From contig NZ_JBGUAY010000001.1 in the NCBI RefSeq assembly GCF_041821025.1, forward strand, positions 62,001-126,000: DNA of 64,000 nt, read 5' to 3'. This document shows, piece by piece, positions 1-7,556 of this stretch. The notes under the pieces were generated by a model. That model did no database searches and had not been told where the DNA came from. It saw only the letters and a program-made list of their open reading frames with translations. Numbering within the stretch: position 1 is the stretch's first letter; each line of letters opens with the position of its first letter. This DNA is from Egicoccus sp. AB-alg6-2. GTDB lineage: Bacteria; Actinomycetota; Nitriliruptoria; Nitriliruptorales; Nitriliruptoraceae. A program made the translations under genes and the position numbers.

Positions 1-348
1 GAAGAACCCGGCCGGCTTGCCGACGAGCTTGCCGTCCTGCCACAACGGGCCGGTCTGGTCCATGAAGTTCTGCAGCTGCGCCGTCTTCGAGCCGTACCGC
101 GTCGGTGAGCCGAACATGATCGCGTCGAACTCCGGCAGTTCCTCGACCGTGGCCTCGGTGACGTGCGACTGGCGTTCGATGGCGGCCGCGACGCCCTCCA
201 TCTGCTTGACCTCGTCGGGCAGCAGCGGGTCCGCCACGCGACGCAGCTCACCTTCACCGCCGGCCTTCGAGACGCCCTCGGCGAGGATGTTGGCCATCTC
301 GTAGGTCGCGCCGTACATCGAGTGGTAGACGATCCCGATCCGGGCCAT
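1..348 (-). CDS. wrbA: WrbA-type NAD(P)H:quinone oxidoreductase, C-terminus cut by window edge
   Basis: A flavodoxin-fold FMN enzyme that reduces quinones by two electrons and so avoids semiquinone radicals; it is cytosolic. The 116 visible residues show the FMN phosphate loop near residues 9-19 (HSMYGATYEMA) and the WrbA signature SPTRYGS near 81-87. This is followed by NFMDQTGPLW, all typical of the family (about 200 residues in full). The ATG is preceded by AAGGA at 8 bases. The frame stays open to base 1, so the C-terminal part lies outside. A small inverted repeat upstream (375-390) could be an operator. The family call is secure; the physiological quinone is not known. Confidence 0.9.
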   Translation of the reverse strand, partial: MARIGIVYHSMYGATYEMANILAEGVSKAGGEGELRRVADPLLPDEVKQMEGVAAAIERQSHVTEATVEELPEFDAIMFGSPTRYGSKTAQLQNFMDQTGPLWQDGKLVGKPAGFF

Positions 349-374
349 GTGCGCATTCCTTCGTCGCGTGTGCT

Positions 375-390
375 GGTTGTCCATACAACC
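375..390. promoter_or_regulatory. Inverted repeat upstream of wrbA (possible operator)
   Basis: GGTTGT-CCAT-ACAACC: perfect 6-base arms with a 4-base spacer, 27 bases before the wrbA start and inside the only non-coding gap on that side. Quinone reductases are often controlled by MarR- or HxlR-type repressors at short palindromes, so an operator is plausible. No regulator gene lies next to it in the window. Confidence 0.35.
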
Positions 391-512
391 TGGGGTTCGG
401 AACCAGCCGCGGGATGTCTCCTGACCGGACGGACACACGAGTCCGAACCCCGCCGCCCGACCGCATCCCGGGGAACCTGCCAGGCCGGCCGCGACGGCGG
501 TCCCGCGTTGGG

Positions 513-1406
513 CTACGGCTGCTCGAGCCAGGCGGTGAAGGGCTGGCCGGTGAGGCGCTCGTAGGCCTCGACGTAGCGCGCCCGGGTCGCTTCGACGACG
601 TCGTCGGGGAGCGCGGGCGCAGGTGGGGTGCGGTTCCACCCCGTCGCGGTCGCGTAGTCACGTACGTACTGCTTGTCGAAGCTCGGCGGCGTGGCGCCCG
701 GGGTCCAGCGGTCGGCGGGCCAGTACCGCGAGGAGTCGGGCGTGAGGATCTCGTCGGCCAGGACCAGTTCGCCGTCGAGGAGGCCGAACTCGAACTTCGT
801 GTCGGCGAGCAGGATGCCCTGCTCGGCGGCATGGACAGCCGCCGCCAGGTACAGGGCGAGCGACCGGCTGCGCAGCCGGTCGGCCAACTCGGCGCCGACG
901 GCCGCCTCGACGACCTCGAAGGGCACGTTCTCGTCGTGCGCGCCCAGCTCCGCCTTGGTCGCCGGCGTGAAGATCGGCTCGGGGAGGCGGTCCGCCTCGA
1001 CCAGCCCCTCGGGCAGAACGAGGCCGCACACCGTGCCTCGCTCGCGGTACTCCTGCCAGCCGGAACCGGCCAGATAGCCGCGGACGACGCACTCGAAGGG
1101 CACGATCTCGACCTTGCGGACCAGCATGAACCGGCCCCGCAGGTGGTCGGCCTCGTCGGCGACGGCGTCGGGCAGGTCCCTGGTCGACGTCGAGACGAGG
1201 TGGTGCGGACCGAACTCGCGCAGGTGGTCGAACCAGAAGGCGGCCAGGCCGGTGAGCACGCGGCCCTTGTCCGGCACGGGCGTGGGATGGATGACGTCGT
1301 AGGTCGACACCCGGTCGGAGACGACCAGCAGGAGGTGGTGGTCGTCGACGTCGTAGAGGTCGCGGACCTTTCCCGAACGCAGGTGCGGCAGCGCATCCAG
1401 GGGCAT
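513..1406 (-). CDS. purC: Phosphoribosylaminoimidazole-succinocarboxamide (SAICAR) synthase
   Basis: Joins aspartate to CAIR with ATP to give SAICAR, a step of de novo purine synthesis in the cytosol. The protein has 297 residues, the usual length for the longer bacterial type. Visible motifs are SGKVRDLY (11-18), the nucleotide-site stretch VSDRVSTYDV (29-38), LVRKVEIVPFECVVRGY (95-111) and ADTKFEFGL near 200. The ATG at 1406 starts just before the conserved N-terminus. A TAGGCT -10-like hexamer lies at 1434-1439, inside the end of the mocA-like gene, so purC may have its own promoter. Other purine genes (purD, purA) lie 20 kb away. Confidence 0.95.
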   Translation of the reverse strand: MPLDALPHLRSGKVRDLYDVDDHHLLLVVSDRVSTYDVIHPTPVPDKGRVLTGLAAFWFDHLREFGPHHLVSTSTRDLPDAVADEADHLRGRFMLVRKVEIVPFECVVRGYLAGSGWQEYRERGTVCGLVLPEGLVEADRLPEPIFTPATKAELGAHDENVPFEVVEAAVGAELADRLRSRSLALYLAAAVHAAEQGILLADTKFEFGLLDGELVLADEILTPDSSRYWPADRWTPGATPPSFDKQYVRDYATATGWNRTPPAPALPDDVVEATRARYVEAYERLTGQPFTAWLEQP

Positions 1407-1436
1407 CGCGGGCTCGCCGGTCGGAGGAGCGCGAGC

Positions 1437-2072
1437 CTACTGCGCCGACGGGCGGCGCCCGCCGGGCTGGTGGGAGCGCGCGCGAGCCAGGTCGCCAGGC
1501 GTGTCGACGTCGCGCGGGGTGTCCTCCGCAACGGAAACGGTCGCCACGTCGTACCCCTCGAACAGCTGCCGCGCGCCTTCGTCGCCCGAGAGGTCCAGCA
1601 GTCGCGGCCACACCTGGTGGCCGAGCCCGACGGGATGGCCGTCGCCGTCGCGGTAGCGGGCCCGGGCGATGCCGTCGGGAGCGGCGGCGGCGGCGTCGGC
1701 GACGGCCGAGACGACCGCCGGACGCAGACCGGGCTGGTCGGCGAGCAGGACGACGACGACGTCGACGTCGGGGCCGGCCGCGACCGCTTCGATACCCCGC
1801 CGCAGCGAGCCGGCCTGGCCTGCCGCGTGGTCGGGATTGTCCACCACCTCCACCTCGCCGGCCTGACGTGCGGCGGCCGCGACCACGCCGCGGTCGTGAC
1901 CCACGACGACGTAGACCGGTCGCAGGCCGGCCGCGTGGGCCACCGCCACCGCATGGGCGACCATGGGCCGCCCGTCGACCTCGGCCACCTGCTTGGTCGC
2001 ACCGAAGCGGGTCGCCGAGCCGGCCGCGAGCACCAGGCCGGCGGCGACGGTCGGCGCGGCCGGAGTCGTCAC
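1437..2072 (-). CDS. mocA: MocA-like molybdenum cofactor nucleotidyltransferase
   Basis: Likely transfers CMP (possibly GMP) from NTP to molybdopterin, giving the dinucleotide cofactor used by xanthine-oxidase-type enzymes. The 211-residue protein begins with the glycosyltransferase-A nucleotide loop LAAGSATRFGATKQ (15-28) and has the metal-site motif LADQPGL (110-116), both standard for MobA/MocA/CoxC-like proteins. GTG 2072 is chosen because conserved sequence starts right after it; upstream sequence is the spacer to the divergent mog gene. CO-dehydrogenase-type enzymes use the cytosine dinucleotide, and the cox operon is close by, so MocA is favoured over MobA. Base specificity cannot be read from sequence alone. 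Confidence 0.8.
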   Translation of the reverse strand: MTTPAAPTVAAGLVLAAGSATRFGATKQVAEVDGRPMVAHAVAVAHAAGLRPVYVVVGHDRGVVAAAARQAGEVEVVDNPDHAAGQAGSLRRGIEAVAAGPDVDVVVVLLADQPGLRPAVVSAVADAAAAAPDGIARARYRDGDGHPVGLGHQVWPRLLDLSGDEGARQLFEGYDVATVSVAEDTPRDVDTPGDLARARSHQPGGRRPSAQ

Positions 2073-2117
2073 GCCCCACCCCCTACGCTCGCGGCCACGA
2101 TCGGGATCGGACCGCAC

Positions 2118-2612
2118 ATGCACACGGACGCACGCCGGCGAGCCGTCGTGGTCACCGCGTCGGACGGGGTGACCACGGGCCACCGGGAGGACCGGTCCGG
2201 CGCGGCGGTGAGCGAGCAACTCGTCACGGCCGGCTTCGAGGTGGTCGCACGAGAGGTCGTCCCCGACGAGCGCGGCCGCATCGCCACGCTGCTGCGCGAG
2301 ATCTGCGACACGGGCCGCGCCCGACTCGTCGTCGTCACCGGCGGGACGGGTTTCGGCCCTCGTGACGTGACCCCGGAGGCGACCCGCGACGTCATCGATC
2401 GGGAGGCACCGGGGCTCGCCGAAGCGATGCGGGCTGCGGGGCGTGCCGTCACGCCGATGGCGGACCTGTCCCGCGGGGTGTGCGGCGCGCGGGGAGCGAC
2501 GCTGATCGTCGACCTGCCGGGCAGCCCGAAGGGCGCCATCGAGAGCCTGGCCGCCATCCTGGATCTGCTGCCCCACGCCCTGGACCTGCTGGCCGGGGAC
2601 ACCGGGCACTGA
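2118..2612 (+). CDS. mog: MogA/MoaB-family molybdopterin adenylyltransferase
   Basis: Activates molybdopterin by adenylation before molybdate insertion. The 164 residues carry TASDGV (13-18), DRSG (25-28), the MPT-binding signature TGGTGFGPRDVTPEA (74-88) and LPGSPKG (133-139). It is divergent from the mocA-like gene (45 bases between starts). It ends 16 bases from the converging coxG stop, so it lies physically inside the cox/cofactor island. MogA and MoaB are hard to separate by length alone; the short form here resembles actinobacterial MoaB/Mog proteins. No moeA is present in the window, so the molybdate insertion step must be encoded elsewhere. Confidence 0.87.
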   Translation: MHTDARRRAVVVTASDGVTTGHREDRSGAAVSEQLVTAGFEVVAREVVPDERGRIATLLREICDTGRARLVVVTGGTGFGPRDVTPEATRDVIDREAPGLAEAMRAAGRAVTPMADLSRGVCGARGATLIVDLPGSPKGAIESLAAILDLLPHALDLLAGDTGH

Positions 2613-2628
2613 GGCAGCCGGGCGGGCA

Positions 2629-3357
2629 TCAGTCGCGCTTCCGTCGCAGCAGCAGCCACACGGCGGCGAGCGCGGCGAGGACGCCGACGAGCGGCAAGGC
2701 CCGCTTGAGCGTCGCACCACCGGCCACGTCGAAGAGGTCGAGCGCGTCGTCCTCCCGCGAGGGATCCTGGTCGAGTCGTCGCGTCCCACCGTCCGCGGCC
2801 GGCGCCGGGGCGGCGGCCGCGCCCACGCTGGCAGCGCCGGTCGCGGCCGCCTCGCCGCGGCCGGGAGCGGGCTCGGTCGAGGCGGAGGTGGCGGCCGCTT
2901 CGGTGGCTCCCTGCTCCTCCTGCAGCATCAGCCGCAGTCGCTCGGCGAAGCTGTCGATGATCTTCGTGCCGACCTCCTCCATGACGCCACGGCCGAACTG
3001 AGCCGGCTTGCCGGTCACGGTCAGGTCGGTCGTCACCAAGACGAGCGTGCCCTCGCCGCCCTCGCGCAGGGTGGCCACGACGTCGGCCTTCGCGGTGCCG
3101 CCGCCGCGGGCCTCCTTGCCGCTGGCCTCGATCCTGGCCCGCTTCGCCTCGGCGTCGGCTTCGACCATGCGTGCCTGCCCGCGGTAGGTCATCGAGATGG
3201 GACCGACCTTCACTTTGACACGCCCGGTGTAGACGTCGCCGTCGACCTCCTCGAGCTGTGCGCCGGGCAGGCACGGCGCCACGCGCTCGAGGTCGGTGAG
3301 GGTGGCGAAGGTGGTGTCCACGTCGGTGGGGACGCTGAACTCGTTGGTGAACTCCAC
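2629..3357 (-). CDS. coxG: CoxG-like SRPBCC protein with C-terminal membrane anchor
   Basis: CoxG proteins accompany aerobic CO-dehydrogenase-type enzymes and are thought to recruit them to the membrane. Residues 1-145 form an SRPBCC (START-like) domain with the family pattern PGAQLEEVDGDVYTGRVKVKVG-like strand, a GPISMTYRG stretch, and the TGKPAQFGRGVMEEVG helix. A low-complexity Ala/Glu-rich linker follows, then one membrane segment near 215-235 ending in RRKRD, which suggests a tail anchor with its charged end in the cytoplasm. GTG 3357 has AGGAG six bases upstream. It is the last gene of the coxSLMDEF-G run, 70 bases after xdhC. The exact role is known only for relatives. Confidence 0.85.
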   Translation of the reverse strand: MEFTNEFSVPTDVDTTFATLTDLERVAPCLPGAQLEEVDGDVYTGRVKVKVGPISMTYRGQARMVEADAEAKRARIEASGKEARGGGTAKADVVATLREGGEGTLVLVTTDLTVTGKPAQFGRGVMEEVGTKIIDSFAERLRLMLQEEQGATEAAATSASTEPAPGRGEAAATGAASVGAAAAPAPAADGGTRRLDQDPSREDDALDLFDVAGGATLKRALPLVGVLAALAAVWLLLRRKRD

Positions 3358-3427
3358 GGCGGACTCCTGGGGTGATCGTGGGGGTGGGCGGGGTGAAGGA
3401 CGATGGCGACGACGGGTGGTGTGCGGA

Positions 3428-4549
3428 TCATGCGTGGACGGGATCCACGTCGCGGTGGATGTCTCCCTCGGTCTCGCGCAGTGGGCGGCCGCTGCCGCCG
3501 TGGCGCAGCGACACGATCTCGGCCGCGATCGAGACGGCGGTCTCCTGCGGCGTGCGCGCTCCGAGGTCGAGACCGATCGGGGAGTGCAGGCGCCGCAGGT
3601 CCGCCTCGTCGACGCCGACCTCGCGCAGTCGCGCGAGACGGTCCTCGTGGGTACGGCGACTCCCCATCACGCCGATGTAGGCGGCGGGGGTGTCCAGCGC
3701 GACCTGCAGGACGGGCACGTCGAACTTCGGGTCGTGGGTCAGCACGCACACGACGGTGCGCGCATCGACCTCGGTGGCGGCGAGGTAGCGATGTGGCCAG
3801 TCGACGACGACCTCGTCGGCGTCGGGAAAGCGGAGCGCGGTCGCGAACCGGGCCCGTGCGTCGCAGACGGTGACGTGGAACCCGAGGTAGCGGCCGATGG
3901 TGGCCACCGCCGCGGCGAAGTCGATCGCGCCGAAGACGAGCATGCGGGGCCGGGGCGCGAACGACTCGACGAACACCGCCACGTCGTCCATCCGGCGCTC
4001 GCCGCGGGGGCCGACGTGACGCAGCCCGGTCTCGCCCTGCGCCAGCATCCCGCGGGCGTGCTCGACGATGGCCCGATCCAGGAAGTGCTCACCCGTTCCG
4101 CCGGTCGTGTCGGCGTCGGTCACCACCATCGCCCGGCCGACCAGGTCCGGCCGCGCGTCGTGCTCGACGATCGTGGCGACGGCGACGGGCTCGTCGGCCT
4201 CGATGCGCGCGGCGACGGCGACGAGGTCGAGATCGGACGGCGCGACCCGACGGACGAACACCTCGATGGTGCCGCCGCAGGTGAGTCCGACGGCGAACGC
4301 CTCGTCGTCGGAGATGCCATAGCGCACCCGCTGGGCGGTGCCGGAAGCCAGCACCTGCGTGGCCACCTCGACGACCGCACCTTCGACACAACCGCCCGAG
4401 ACGCTGCCGAGCACCTCGCCGTCGGGGTGCAGCGCGAGGGCCGCGCCGGGCTGGCGGGGCGCGCTGGCGCTGGTCGCGACCACGCTGGCGAGGGCGATGG
4501 TGGCGCCGTCGGCCTGCCACCGGCGCAGGACCGCGAGCTCGTCACGCAT
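3428..4549 (-). CDS. xdhC: XdhC/CoxF-family maturation factor for molybdenum hydroxylase
   Basis: XdhC-type proteins bind the molybdenum cofactor, help sulfurate it and load it into xanthine-dehydrogenase/CODH-type enzymes. The N-terminal XdhC/CoxI domain has GSVSGGCVEG (48-57) with the conserved Cys, and LTCGGTIEVFV (89-99). A Rossmann-like second domain starts near 204 (LVFGAIDFAAAVA) and continues with GVMGSRRT. The protein is 373 residues from ATG 4549, which has AAGGGG at 8 bases; an upstream in-frame ATG at 4579 lacks a site. The start overlaps the end of coxE by 8 bases, indicating translational coupling. Confidence 0.9.
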   Translation of the reverse strand: MRDELAVLRRWQADGATIALASVVATSASAPRQPGAALALHPDGEVLGSVSGGCVEGAVVEVATQVLASGTAQRVRYGISDDEAFAVGLTCGGTIEVFVRRVAPSDLDLVAVAARIEADEPVAVATIVEHDARPDLVGRAMVVTDADTTGGTGEHFLDRAIVEHARGMLAQGETGLRHVGPRGERRMDDVAVFVESFAPRPRMLVFGAIDFAAAVATIGRYLGFHVTVCDARARFATALRFPDADEVVVDWPHRYLAATEVDARTVVCVLTHDPKFDVPVLQVALDTPAAYIGVMGSRRTHEDRLARLREVGVDEADLRRLHSPIGLDLGARTPQETAVSIAAEIVSLRHGGSGRPLRETEGDIHRDVDPVHA

Positions 4550-5753
4550 CGTGCACCCCTTCCCGGTCGCCCGCCGCACCCGCCACGGTACGCGGGCCAG
4601 GCCCTTCCCGCCCTGTCGAGCGGGGGCCGGAGACGGCGGCCCCGGCGACGACCGAGGCCAGCTGTTCCAGCGACGCCAGGGAGTGCCCGGCCTGGAAGTG
4701 GTCGCAGTACGGCAGTGCCACGGCCATGCCCGCCGCGGTGGGCGCGAAGCCGGCCCGACCGGCGCGGGGATTGGCCCAGACGAGGCGGTGTGTCAACCGG
4801 GCCAGGCGCTGGACCTGCTGACCGAGCTCGGTCACGTCGCCGGTCTCCCACCCGTCGGAGAGCACGACCACCACCGCCCCACGCGCCATGCCGCGCTGAC
4901 CCCAGAGGTCGAGAAAGGCGCGCAAGGTCGGCCCCAGCCGGGTGCCCCCGGACCAGTCGGGAATCGCCGCCGACACCGCCCGCATCGCCGTGTCCGCGTC
5001 ACGGTGCGCGAGCGCGTCGGTCACGCGTGTCAGCCGGGTTCCGAGCGTGAAGACCTCGGTCGGTGCCTCGCGTCCCCGGACGGCGGCATGGGCGAACCGC
5101 AGCAGCGCGTCGGCATACCCGGCCATGGAACCGCTGACGTCGATCAGCAGGACGACACGTCGGGGCCGCGGGCGTGGACGGGTGGTGGGCAGCCGTGCCG
5201 GTTCCCCGCCGGCGGCAAGCAACCGCCGGACCGTCCGGCGCCGGTCGATCCGGCCGCGGTGCGCGCGCTGCCGGCGCCGGCTGCGACGGACCTCGCCGGC
5301 CAGGGAGAACCGGGCCAGCAGCCGCCGCAACTCGCGGCGCTCGGCCTCGGTGAGGTCGGCGACGTCGCGGTGACGCAGCGCCTCGACGGCACTGGCGTGA
5401 CGGGTGACGGTGGTCACGGACGGGGCGTCCTCCCCGACGTCACCGGCGCCGGGGACGCCCAGTGCGTCCGCGGTCACCTGGACCCGCCGGTTGGTGCGGG
5501 CACGTCCACCGACGGTGACGCCGGCGAAGTAGGCGTCGAAGACGCGGTCGTAGCGGGGCAGGTCGTCGGGGCCGGCACACAACGTGACCCGCCCGGCCCA
5601 GTAGACGTCCCGCACCCGGTCGGGTCGCACCTGCTCGAGCGCCGCGACGAAGGCCTGCACACGCCGCGGGTCGGCGTCGACCCCGGCCGCGCGCAGCGCC
5701 CGCCCGAATCCGACGGCGACGGGCGCCAACGACGGCGGGCTCACCTCAGTCAC
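4542..5753 (-). CDS. coxE: CoxE-like von Willebrand factor A domain protein
   Basis: Works with the MoxR/CoxD ATPase in late maturation of CODH-type enzymes (metal-cluster or cofactor assembly in relatives). The 403-residue protein has an Arg-rich N-terminal half and a C-terminal VWA domain whose MIDAS motif DVSGSM lies at 205-210 after a hydrophobic strand (RVVLLI). This matches the CoxE/MadC family. GTG 5753 is chosen: it overlaps the coxD stop by 8 bases, a spacing repeated at the next junction. A second GTG at 5744 is also possible. The tail overlaps xdhC by 8 bases. Confidence 0.87.
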   Translation of the reverse strand: MTEVSPPSLAPVAVGFGRALRAAGVDADPRRVQAFVAALEQVRPDRVRDVYWAGRVTLCAGPDDLPRYDRVFDAYFAGVTVGGRARTNRRVQVTADALGVPGAGDVGEDAPSVTTVTRHASAVEALRHRDVADLTEAERRELRRLLARFSLAGEVRRSRRRQRAHRGRIDRRRTVRRLLAAGGEPARLPTTRPRPRPRRVVLLIDVSGSMAGYADALLRFAHAAVRGREAPTEVFTLGTRLTRVTDALAHRDADTAMRAVSAAIPDWSGGTRLGPTLRAFLDLWGQRGMARGAVVVVLSDGWETGDVTELGQQVQRLARLTHRLVWANPRAGRAGFAPTAAGMAVALPYCDHFQAGHSLASLEQLASVVAGAAVSGPRSTGREGPGPRTVAGAAGDREGVHDA

Positions 5754-6708
5754 CGGCGACGGCGCGCGCGACGAGTCCGGCGACGTCCAGTGCACGCGCC
5801 CGCTCCTGGTCCTCACGGAACTTGAGCACCGACCCGAGCGTCGCCACCGCCAGGTCGGCATCGAGGTGGTCGGCACCGAGCGCCACCAGCGCCTGGGTCC
5901 AGTCGAGGGTCTCGGCCACACCGGGGACCTTCAGCAGGTCCTGCCCACGGAGGTTCTGCACGGCCGACACGACCTCCCTGGCGAGCCGCTCGGAAACGCC
6001 CGGCAACCGGGTACGGACGATCTCGACCTCGCGCGCGAAACCGGGATGGTCGAGCCAGTGGTAGTAGCAGCGGCGCTTGAGTGCGTCGTGGACCTCGCGG
6101 GTGCGGTTCGAGGTCAACACCACCACCGGGGGTGTCGCCGCCCGGATCGTGCCGAGCTCGGGCACGCTGATCGTGAAGTCGCTCAGGACCTCCAGCAGCA
6201 GGGCTTCGAACTCGTCGTCGGCCCGGTCGACCTCGTCGATGAGCAGCACGACCGGGTCGGTCTCCAGCGCCTGCAGCAGTGGTCGTGCCACCAGGAACCG
6301 GCGGTCGTACAGCTCGCCTTCGAGTACGTGCTCGTCGCGCCGCCCTCCCGCGGCCTCGGCGGCACGCAGGTGCAGGATCTGGGCCGGGAAGTTCCAGTCG
6401 TACAGGGCCTGGGCGGCGTCGATGCCCTCGTAGCACTGCAGCCGCAGCAGCGGAGCCTGCAGGACCGCGGCCAACGCGGCCGCCGTGGCGGTCTTGCCGA
6501 CACCGGCGTCGCCCTCCAGCAGCAGCGGCCGTCGCAGCACGCACGTCAGGTACGCCGCCGTCGCCAGCCCGGGGTCGGCGAGATAGCCCACCTGCGCCAG
6601 TCGTTCGGCGAGCGACCCCGGATCGGTGACGTCGACCGGCAGGCGGCCGCCGGGAGCGGCCGATGCCGCCCCCGGCGCGCCCGCTTCGGCGTGGTCGTCC
6701 TCGCTCAA
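5746..6708 (-). CDS. coxD: MoxR/CoxD-type AAA+ ATPase
   Basis: An AAA+ chaperone-like ATPase that partners a VWA protein (here CoxE) to activate the neighbouring molybdenum hydroxylase. The 320 residues show Walker A GDAGVGKT (66-73), Walker B VVLLIDEVDRAD (153-164) and a sensor-1-like VVLTSN. The N-terminus is an acidic, low-complexity 25 residues. It overlaps the coxM end by 4 bases (ATGA type) and coxE by 8, so the cox genes form one translation-coupled unit. Confidence 0.93.
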   Translation of the reverse strand: MSEDDHAEAGAPGAASAAPGGRLPVDVTDPGSLAERLAQVGYLADPGLATAAYLTCVLRRPLLLEGDAGVGKTATAAALAAVLQAPLLRLQCYEGIDAAQALYDWNFPAQILHLRAAEAAGGRRDEHVLEGELYDRRFLVARPLLQALETDPVVLLIDEVDRADDEFEALLLEVLSDFTISVPELGTIRAATPPVVVLTSNRTREVHDALKRRCYYHWLDHPGFAREVEIVRTRLPGVSERLAREVVSAVQNLRGQDLLKVPGVAETLDWTQALVALGADHLDADLAVATLGSVLKFREDQERARALDVAGLVARAVAGD

Positions 6709-7556
6709 GAGGCGGCGGCTTCCAGCGCCCGTCGGGTCAGGACCCGTGCGAGGTGCTCCCGGTAGGCCGGTGAGGCGTTGAGGTCCGCCGAGGGCGAGGT
6801 GCCCTCGGCGGCGGACTCCGCCGCACGACGGATCGCGTCCGTCCCGGCGCCGGCCAGTGCCTGCTCGACCGCACGCGCCCGCACCGGCACGGTCGCCATG
6901 TTGGTCAGCCCGACGCGCGCCTCGCCGACGTGGCCGTCGTCGCGACGGACGATCGCGACCGATCCGACGATGGCCCAGGCCTGCGAGACCCGGACGAACT
7001 TCTCGTACCGCCAGCCCCAGGCGCCGTCGAGGCGCGGAAACCGCACCTCGGTCAGCACCTCGGCGTCCTCGAGCGCGGTGTCGAGGTAGTCGACGAAGAA
7101 GTCGGCGGCCGCCACCTCGCGCTGGCCGCCGGGGCCCTGGCAGACGAACGTGGCGTCGAGCGCCAGTGCCGTGGCGGGCAGGTCGCCGGCGGCGTCACCG
7201 TGCGCGAGTGCGCCACCGATCGTGCCGCGGTGGCGAACCTGTGCGTCACCGACCATGGCCGTGACGTGCGCCAGCACGCCGCAGTGCTGCTGGACGAGGG
7301 GGTCATCGATGACGTCCTGGTGCCGGGTCATCGCGCCGATCGCCAGCCGGCCGTCGTCGGTCTCGCGCACGCCGCGCAGCGCCTCGACGCGGCCGAGGTC
7401 GACCAGCACCTCGGGCGCCGCCAGCCGCAGTTTCATCAGCGGCAGCAGGCTGTGCCCGCCAGCGATCAGCTTGGCTTCGTCGCCATGCTCGGCCAGCACC
7501 GACACGGCGTGGTCGACCGATTCGGCCCGGACGTAGTCGAAGGTCGCCGGGATCAT
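6705..7556 (-). CDS. coxM: FAD-binding medium subunit of CODH-type molybdenum hydroxylase
   Basis: Passes electrons from the [2Fe-2S] small subunit to FAD and then to a quinone or other acceptor. The 283-residue protein has both FAD motifs of the family: IAGGHSLLP (31-39) and TIGGALAHGD (112-121), followed by the CO-dehydrogenase flavoprotein C-terminal domain. ATG 7556 is preferred because it overlaps the coxL stop by 4 bases; an upstream in-frame start would sit deep in coxL. Position third in the operon (S-L-M order) is the layout typical of form II loci. Confidence 0.95.
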   Translation of the reverse strand: MIPATFDYVRAESVDHAVSVLAEHGDEAKLIAGGHSLLPLMKLRLAAPEVLVDLGRVEALRGVRETDDGRLAIGAMTRHQDVIDDPLVQQHCGVLAHVTAMVGDAQVRHRGTIGGALAHGDAAGDLPATALALDATFVCQGPGGQREVAAADFFVDYLDTALEDAEVLTEVRFPRLDGAWGWRYEKFVRVSQAWAIVGSVAIVRRDDGHVGEARVGLTNMATVPVRARAVEQALAGAGTDAIRRAAESAAEGTSPSADLNASPAYREHLARVLTRRALEAAAS

